Below, in pieces: positions 6,707 through 11,118 of a stretch of 11,118 bases of DNA. Position numbers and translations under genes: made by a program. Source of the stretch: JANNVZ01 sp046155615 (GTDB lineage Bacteria; Bacteroidota; Bacteroidia; Flavobacteriales_D; Sanyastnellaceae). Location of the stretch: NCBI GenBank assembly GCA_046155615.1, contig JBJXFP010000073.1, forward strand, positions 1 through 11,118, given 5' to 3'. The notes under the pieces are model-generated. The model saw only the letters and a program-made list of their open reading frames with translations, did not search any database and was not told where the DNA came from. Within the stretch, counting starts at the first letter, position 1. Every line of letters starts with the position of its first letter.

Positions 6707-8089
6707 ATGAAATGGAATGAAATAGAGGTTTGCTACTTTATAGGTATCGGAGGCATAGGCATGTCGGCACTTGCGCGCTACTTCCATGCACAGGGCAAAC
6801 AGGTGATGGGCTATGATAAAACTTCCACGCCACTTACCACCGAATTGGAACTTGAAGGAATAGCAGTGCACTTTGATGACAGTGTGATGGAAATACCGCA
6901 GCTGGTAAAACTGAGTGACAAAAAGAAAGTGCTGGTGATATACACCCCGGCCATACCGAAAGACAGTGCAGAGCTGAACTGGTTTGCAGAGCATGAATTT
7001 GTGATGATGAAACGCTCGCAGGTGCTTGGGCTGATAACAGAAAACAGCCGCACCATAGCAGTGGCAGGCACACACGGCAAGACTACAACCAGCACACTCA
7101 TAGCACACATTCTGAAACACTCGGGCATGGGTTGCAATGCATTTCTGGGTGGAATAAGTACCAACTACGGCACCAATTTGCTGCTGGCAGATGCTCAGGC
7201 ATGGACAGTGGTGGAGGCCGATGAGTACGACCGCAGTTTCCTCACCCTCTCGCCTACCGTCAGCATCATTACCAGCACTGATGCAGATCACTTAGACATC
7301 TACGGATCGCATGAATATCTGCTGGAATCGTTTCAACTTTTTGCTGGAAAAACAAAATCAGGCGGAAAGCTGATTAGTAAACTGGAGTTGTCTATTGATG
7401 CAAGTGCGTTTGTAATTGAAGCAGCTACATACTCTATACTTTCTGCGAAGGCGGATTACTACGCTGCCAACATGCGCATAGTAGAGGGCGACTACATCTT
7501 CGACCTTCAAACAGCGCAAGGCGGGCAGCAAATAGACAATATGAAACTTGGACTGCCCGGCAGGCACAATGTGGAAAATGCAGTGGCAGCTTGTGCCGCA
7601 GCATTGTATGTGGGAGTAACACCCGAACAATTGCGCGCAGCATTAGCCACATTTGCCGGAGCAAGGCGCAGGTTCGAATACCGCATCAGGCGCCCGGATT
7701 TTGTGTTGATAGATGACTATGCACATCATCCTGAGGAATTGAGGGCCTGCATCAGCAGTGTGCGGGAGCTTTATCCTGATAAGAAAATAACCGGAGTATT
7801 TCAGCCGCACCTCTTCAGTCGAACGCGCGATTTTGCTGATGAATTTGCCACAAGTCTCAGCATGCTTGATGAGATAATACTGCTTCCCATCTATCCAGCA
7901 CGCGAGCAGCCCATGGAAGGAGTTCATTCACAAATGCTGTTGGATAAAATTACCAAGGCAGAAAAAATATTGGTGGAGAAAACAGGGTTATTAGCTGAAT
8001 TGAAGCAAAAGCCGCGCGAATTAGTGCTGATGCTTGGGGCAGGAGATATAGATGCACTTGTAACACCAGTTCAGCAAGCCTACCAATAG
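6707..8089 (+). CDS. murC: UDP-N-acetylmuramate--L-alanine ligase
   Basis: MurC joins L-alanine to UDP-N-acetylmuramic acid with ATP, the first amino-acid addition to the peptidoglycan precursor, in the cytosol. From ATG 6707 the protein has 460 residues, the normal length, and begins MKWNEIEVCYFIGIGGIGMS. Earlier in-frame starts (GTG 6656, ATG 6674) add residues not expected in the family. Motifs: UDP-substrate loop GIGGIGMS (13-20), ATP P-loop GTHGKTTT (121-128), VEADEYDRSF (169-178), TSTDADHLDIYG (189-200), GRHNVENA (285-292), FAGARRRFEY (316-325), DDYAHHP (336-342) and HLFSRT (368-373). All three Mur-ligase domains are intact. It heads a cluster with ftsQ 25 bases downstream. Unlike the common Bacteroidetes order, murG is not in front of it; the upstream neighbour is a divergent unrelated gene, so its promoter must lie in 6579-6706. 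Confidence 0.97.
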   Translation: MKWNEIEVCYFIGIGGIGMSALARYFHAQGKQVMGYDKTSTPLTTELELEGIAVHFDDSVMEIPQLVKLSDKKKVLVIYTPAIPKDSAELNWFAEHEFVMMKRSQVLGLITENSRTIAVAGTHGKTTTSTLIAHILKHSGMGCNAFLGGISTNYGTNLLLADAQAWTVVEADEYDRSFLTLSPTVSIITSTDADHLDIYGSHEYLLESFQLFAGKTKSGGKLISKLELSIDASAFVIEAATYSILSAKADYYAANMRIVEGDYIFDLQTAQGGQQIDNMKLGLPGRHNVENAVAACAAALYVGVTPEQLRAALATFAGARRRFEYRIRRPDFVLIDDYAHHPEELRACISSVRELYPDKKITGVFQPHLFSRTRDFADEFATSLSMLDEIILLPIYPAREQPMEGVHSQMLLDKITKAEKILVEKTGLLAELKQKPRELVLMLGAGDIDALVTPVQQAYQ

Positions 8090-8114
8090 ACATAGCCGCT
8101 ACAACCAAAATTTT

Positions 8115-8951
8115 TTGAAAGCCGGAAAAAATATATTGCAGCACGACCTGAAGCGCCACAAGCGCAGACGCATGTGGTTGGTGAATGGCTTGGCCATAAC
8201 AGGAGGGTTGGTACTCTTCACGCTGCTTGGTTTTGTACATAAAAAGCAAAAGGACACTACCTGCTGGAAAATGGAAGTATTAGTAAATGCACCAGACGGC
8301 AAAAAATTCATCAGTGAAGCGACCATTACACGCATAGCCATGCAGGCTCAGGATAGCATATTGGGCAGCCGAGTGGATGCCATCAATCTGAAAACGATAC
8401 ATGAGCAAGTGGCGGCAATCAGCAGCGTGAAAGATGCGCGTGTGTACACCACTGTAGATGGACGCCTGATGATAAGTGTATCGCAACGCACTCCGGTAGC
8501 ACGCATTTTCAACCACCAGGGCGAGAGTTTTTACTTAGATGATGATGGATTCACCATGGCCTTGTCAGATGAGTGCCCGGCCCGCGTGCCTGTATTCGTT
8601 GGCTCCATACCCGACCAAGTGCGTGAAGGCAGTTTTATGGACAAAACAACCGATGGATCATACATGCAAAGCACCATGCTGGACGACATTTATGCATTTA
8701 CCAATTTTATCTCAGCCAACGAATTTTGGAAAGCACAAGTGGAGCATGTTCACGTGAACAACGCAGGTGAATTCGAAATAATACCACGCGTTGGCAGCCA
8801 CCGCATCAACATGGGCAAGGCTGAAAATCTAGAGGAAAAATTCAAGAAGCTGATGGCCTTCTACGCGCACACCGTGCATACCAACGACCTCAACAAGTAC
8901 AGCATGATAAATGTGGAATACAACGGACAGATAGTGTGTGTGAGGAGGTAG
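8115..8951 (+). CDS. ftsQ: Cell division protein FtsQ
   Basis: FtsQ is a bitopic inner-membrane protein that links early and late divisome proteins through its periplasmic domain. The 278 residues show a basic cytoplasmic tail (KRHKRRR, 13-19), one membrane segment (about 21-42), a POTRA-like domain (about 51-128, ending SVSQRTPVARIFN) and a beta domain closed by INVEYNGQIVCVRR (265-278), which resembles FtsQ ends in this phylum. Sequence conservation in FtsQ is low, so the call also rests on position between murC and ftsA. The start is a TTG at 8115. The next in-frame ATG (8172) would delete the basic tail that sets topology, so TTG is preferred. It lies 25 bases after murC and 82 bases before ftsA, with a small hairpin in the latter gap. 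Confidence 0.93.
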   Translation: MKAGKNILQHDLKRHKRRRMWLVNGLAITGGLVLFTLLGFVHKKQKDTTCWKMEVLVNAPDGKKFISEATITRIAMQAQDSILGSRVDAINLKTIHEQVAAISSVKDARVYTTVDGRLMISVSQRTPVARIFNHQGESFYLDDDGFTMALSDECPARVPVFVGSIPDQVREGSFMDKTTDGSYMQSTMLDDIYAFTNFISANEFWKAQVEHVHVNNAGEFEIIPRVGSHRINMGKAENLEEKFKKLMAFYAHTVHTNDLNKYSMINVEYNGQIVCVRR

Positions 8952-8966
8952 GAATTGTTGATTGCC

Positions 8967-8982
8967 TGCCCCTTCGGGGGTA
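8967..8982 (+). other. Hairpin with UUCG tetraloop between ftsQ and ftsA
   Basis: TGCC-CC-TTCG-GGGG-TA folds into a 6-bp stem (four C-G pairs, one G-T wobble, one T-A) capped by a C(UUCG)G tetraloop, an unusually stable loop type in RNA. There is no T run after it, so it is probably not a complete intrinsic terminator. It could pause polymerase, protect mRNA ends or help to set different levels of ftsQ and ftsA. A near match to a -7 box (GAAATTTG, 9016-9023) follows, but I do not annotate it as a promoter. Confidence 0.5.
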
Positions 8983-9033
8983 ATTGCTGAATGCTGATTG
9001 AAAAGGTAAGTAATAGAAATTTGAAACCAATAC

Positions 9034-10335
9034 ATGAGTATGAACTCTGAAATAGTAGTAGGCCTTGACATAGGCACCACCAAAATAGCTTGCCTTGTAG
9101 GCCGTAAGCTGGAGAACAACAAGATAGAAATACTTGGCATAGGCCGCAGCGAAAGCATTGGAGTAACGCGCGGTGTGGTGAGCAACATTGAAAAAACCGT
9201 TGCCAGCATAAAGGCAGCAGTAGAAGAAGCCGAGCGCGAAAGCGGAGTGAACATACGCACTGTGAATGTGGGCATTGCAGGCCAACACATCAAAAGCCAC
9301 CAGCACCGTGGCATGCGCACACGCAGAAATATGGACGAGGAAATAACGCAGGCTGACATAGACTCGCTTGTGGATGATATGTACAAACTCGTGGTGTTGC
9401 CCGGTGAGGAAATTATACACGTATTGCCACAGGAATTTACCGTGGACAGTGAGACAGGAGTGAAAGAACCTAAGGGTATGTGTGGCATCAGACTGGAAGC
9501 CAATTTCCACATCATAACGGGGCAGGTAACCGCCATAAAGAACATATATAAGTGTGTGACCAAAGCCGGACTGAAAGTGGATGCCCTAACGCTGGAACCA
9601 CTTGGCAGCGCTGCCGCAGTGCTGAGCGAAGAAGAAAAAGAAGCCGGTGTTGCATTGATTGACATAGGTGGTGGCACCACAGACATTGCCATATTTCAGG
9701 ATGGAATAATCAGGCACACAGCGGTGATTCCATTTGGAGGTAATGTGATAACGGAAGACATCAAGCAGGGCTGCACCATCATGCGCAACCAGGCCGAGCA
9801 GTTGAAAGTAAAATTCGGAAGTGCATTGGCTACTGAGAACAAAGACAATGAAATAGTATGCATACCCGGACTGAAAGGCCGCGACCCAAAAGAAATTTCG
9901 CTGCGCAATCTGAGCCACATCATACAGGCACGCATGGAAGAGATAGTGGAGCACATGCACTACGAAGTGCGCAACAGCGGATTCGAAAAACAACTGATTG
10001 GTGGCATAGTGCTTACAGGTGGCGGCTCGCAATTGAAACACATGAAACAGTTGGTGGAATACATGACGGGTATGGATTGCCGCATAGGCTACCCCAATGA
10101 ACATGTGGCCAAGGCAGTGAATGACAACTTGCTGATACCTGCCATGAGCACCGGTGTAGGTCTGGTAATAAATGGACTTGAAAAATTCGGAGCCACAACC
10201 ATAGCCGATCCGACAGCAGCAGCGGAAGGAGACAAAACCACAGAGTCAACCGTGAAGGAGAAGCAACGCGACACTCGCGGGCCTGTAAGTTTTCTGAATA
10301 AAATCAAAGAATTTTTTGATGCAGAAGATGACTGA
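9034..10335 (+). CDS. ftsA: Cell division protein FtsA
   Basis: FtsA is an actin-like ATPase that anchors FtsZ filaments to the inner face of the cytoplasmic membrane and recruits later divisome proteins. The 433 residues show the phosphate-1 motif VVGLDIGTTKIACLVG (8-23), the SHS2/1C insertion region (about 80-165), phosphate-2 ALIDIGGGTTDIAIF (207-221) and the adenosine motif GGIVLTGGGSQLKHM (323-337). A polar linker (about 391-417) is followed by the amphipathic membrane-targeting helix SFLNKIKEFFDAEDD (419-433). All key parts are intact. ATG 9034 is taken as the start; ATG 9040 two codons later is equally possible. It ends the murC-ftsQ-ftsA cluster and is followed by a strong hairpin, so ftsZ, its usual next neighbour, is not cotranscribed here. 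Confidence 0.97.
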   Translation: MSMNSEIVVGLDIGTTKIACLVGRKLENNKIEILGIGRSESIGVTRGVVSNIEKTVASIKAAVEEAERESGVNIRTVNVGIAGQHIKSHQHRGMRTRRNMDEEITQADIDSLVDDMYKLVVLPGEEIIHVLPQEFTVDSETGVKEPKGMCGIRLEANFHIITGQVTAIKNIYKCVTKAGLKVDALTLEPLGSAAAVLSEEEKEAGVALIDIGGGTTDIAIFQDGIIRHTAVIPFGGNVITEDIKQGCTIMRNQAEQLKVKFGSALATENKDNEIVCIPGLKGRDPKEISLRNLSHIIQARMEEIVEHMHYEVRNSGFEKQLIGGIVLTGGGSQLKHMKQLVEYMTGMDCRIGYPNEHVAKAVNDNLLIPAMSTGVGLVINGLEKFGATTIADPTAAAEGDKTTESTVKEKQRDTRGPVSFLNKIKEFFDAEDD

Positions 10336-10362
10336 TTGATTCACCCTATATCAACCAAATGC

Positions 10363-10398
10363 AAAGAGGCTGCTTCACTAAACCGATGCGGCCTCTTT
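10363..10398. terminator. Intrinsic terminator after ftsA, probably bidirectional
   Basis: AAAGAGGCTGC (10363-10373) pairs with GCGGCCTCTTT (10388-10398) in an 11-bp stem with one T-G wobble and a 14-base loop. It is followed on the + strand by CATTTTTC. It lies 27 bases after the ftsA stop and 6 bases before the stop of the convergent ACMSD-like gene. On the minus strand the trailing T run is poorer (the stem's own TTT, then GCATTTGG), so termination may be weaker in that direction. Confidence 0.85.
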
Positions 10399-10404
10399 CA
10401 TTTT

Positions 10405-11118
10405 TCAGGCGAAAAAAGTCTTGTCCATCTGCAGCCATTCAAGTGTGGCGTTGCAAAACACATCCTCCACAGTTTGTTTGTCAAGGCCCATGTCTTCAAT
10501 GAATTTTCCTACTTCGAGGTCGCCCAGTGGAAAAGGATAATCAGTACCAAGTGTCACTCTTTTTGAACCCTGCATATCAAGTATGAATTTGAAGAGGGCA
10601 TCATCGTGGGTAGCGCTATCCACCCAAAATTTCCCTATGTACTCACGCGGATTTATCGGATTGTCTATGGCTACAAGGTCGGGCCTGCAGTTGAAGCCGT
10701 GTTCTATTCTTCCAATGGTTGGCAGAAAAGAACCGCCTGCATGCGAAAAGTTGAAACGGATCTTAGGGTGGCGCTCCATCACTCCACCGAATATGAGCGA
10801 ACAGATGGCGCGCGAAGTTTCAGCAGGCATACCAACCAACCATGGCAGCCAGTATTTTTTCATTTCTTCTTGTCCCATCATTTCCCAGGGGTGCACCAGC
10901 ACAGCCATACTCAATTCTTCCAATGCACTCCACAATGGGTTGAACGCTGCATCACTCAGATTTTTTTGATTCACGTTGCTTCCTATCTGCACGCCCTTCA
11001 GGCCAATCTGTTTGCATCTCTCAAGTTCGCGCACAGCCATATCAGTGTCTTGCATGGGCAAGGTGCCAAGGCCAACATAATTTTTCGGATAGCGATGTAT
11101 AAGCTCAGCAATATGATC
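10405..11118 (-). CDS. ACMSD: 2-amino-3-carboxymuconate-6-semialdehyde decarboxylase, amidohydrolase family (5' partial)
   Basis: The C-terminal 237 residues are visible; the frame is open to the right edge, so about 100 N-terminal residues, including the HxH metal pair, are missing from the window. The protein matches the ACMSD branch of amidohydrolase 2 closely. Residues seen are VGLGTLPMQ (15-23), the metal-ligand histidine in VHPWEM (H76), KYWLPWLVGMPAET (W90), SHAGGSF (H126), GFNCRPDL (R145), and the metal-ligand aspartate in LGTDYPFPLG (D193). ACMSD removes CO2 from 2-amino-3-carboxymuconate-6-semialdehyde in the kynurenine route of tryptophan breakdown and so diverts carbon from quinolinate and NAD synthesis. 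No other pathway gene is in the window; partners could lie beyond the right edge. A paralogous decarboxylase of the same superfamily is possible but less likely given the active-site matches. Confidence 0.9.
   Translation of the reverse strand, partial: DHIAELIHRYPKNYVGLGTLPMQDTDMAVRELERCKQIGLKGVQIGSNVNQKNLSDAAFNPLWSALEELSMAVLVHPWEMMGQEEMKKYWLPWLVGMPAETSRAICSLIFGGVMERHPKIRFNFSHAGGSFLPTIGRIEHGFNCRPDLVAIDNPINPREYIGKFWVDSATHDDALFKFILDMQGSKRVTLGTDYPFPLGDLEVGKFIEDMGLDKQTVEDVFCNATLEWLQMDKTFFA

Noticed and set aside
8829..9692. 287-codon minus-strand frame opposite ftsQ/ftsA
   Set aside because: It is a low-complexity S/T/M-rich shadow of well-supported genes on the + strand.

Overview
The window looks like a chromosomal segment of a Bacteroidota (Bacteroidetes) bacterium. 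Four things suggest this. The first protein ends in a type A C-terminal sorting domain of the type IX secretion system (T9SS). No start codon has a clear Shine-Dalgarno sequence. One TAnnTTTG promoter element (the Bacteroidetes -7 box) is visible. The sequence families (dxr, murC, ftsQ, ftsA, NatA/NatB-type ABC exporter) have a Bacteroidetes flavour. The genus cannot be named from the sequence alone.

Layout. (1) 2-1009: 3' part of a secreted Asp-box (BNR/Ycf48-like) repeat protein with a T9SS tail. (2) About 781-1853: an island almost without G on the + strand. It holds a degenerate 21-bp tandem array (1191-1419), a small XRE/Cro-type HTH gene whose ATG directly follows the last unit (1420-1755), and an 8-bp tandem repeat (1755-1850) that runs up to the dxr start codon. 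Nothing recognisable lies in 1010-1190 apart from the skewed composition. (3) 1854-2999: dxr of the MEP isoprenoid pathway. (4) 3154-5425: an overlapping two-gene ABC exporter. (5) 5439-6557, minus strand: a membrane-anchored endonuclease/exonuclease/phosphatase-fold protein, convergent with the permease and divergent from murC. (6) 6707-10335: murC-ftsQ-ftsA, a fragment of the division and cell-wall (dcw) cluster, closed by a strong hairpin terminator. (7) 10405-11118, minus strand: the C-terminal 237 residues of an ACMSD-type decarboxylase of the kynurenine pathway, cut by the window edge.

How the genes relate. dxr supplies isoprenoid precursors, which include the undecaprenyl carrier used in cell-wall synthesis. 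MurC makes UDP-MurNAc-L-Ala, FtsQ is a divisome membrane scaffold and FtsA tethers FtsZ to the membrane. The dcw fragment lacks murG upstream and ftsZ downstream, so the canonical cluster is broken on both sides.

The least ordinary part is the G-depleted island with its small HTH gene, the phased 21-bp array in front and the octamer array behind. I read it as a self-contained regulator-plus-operator module, possibly an undescribed one. That reading is inference; the repeats, their phasing and the base skew are directly visible.
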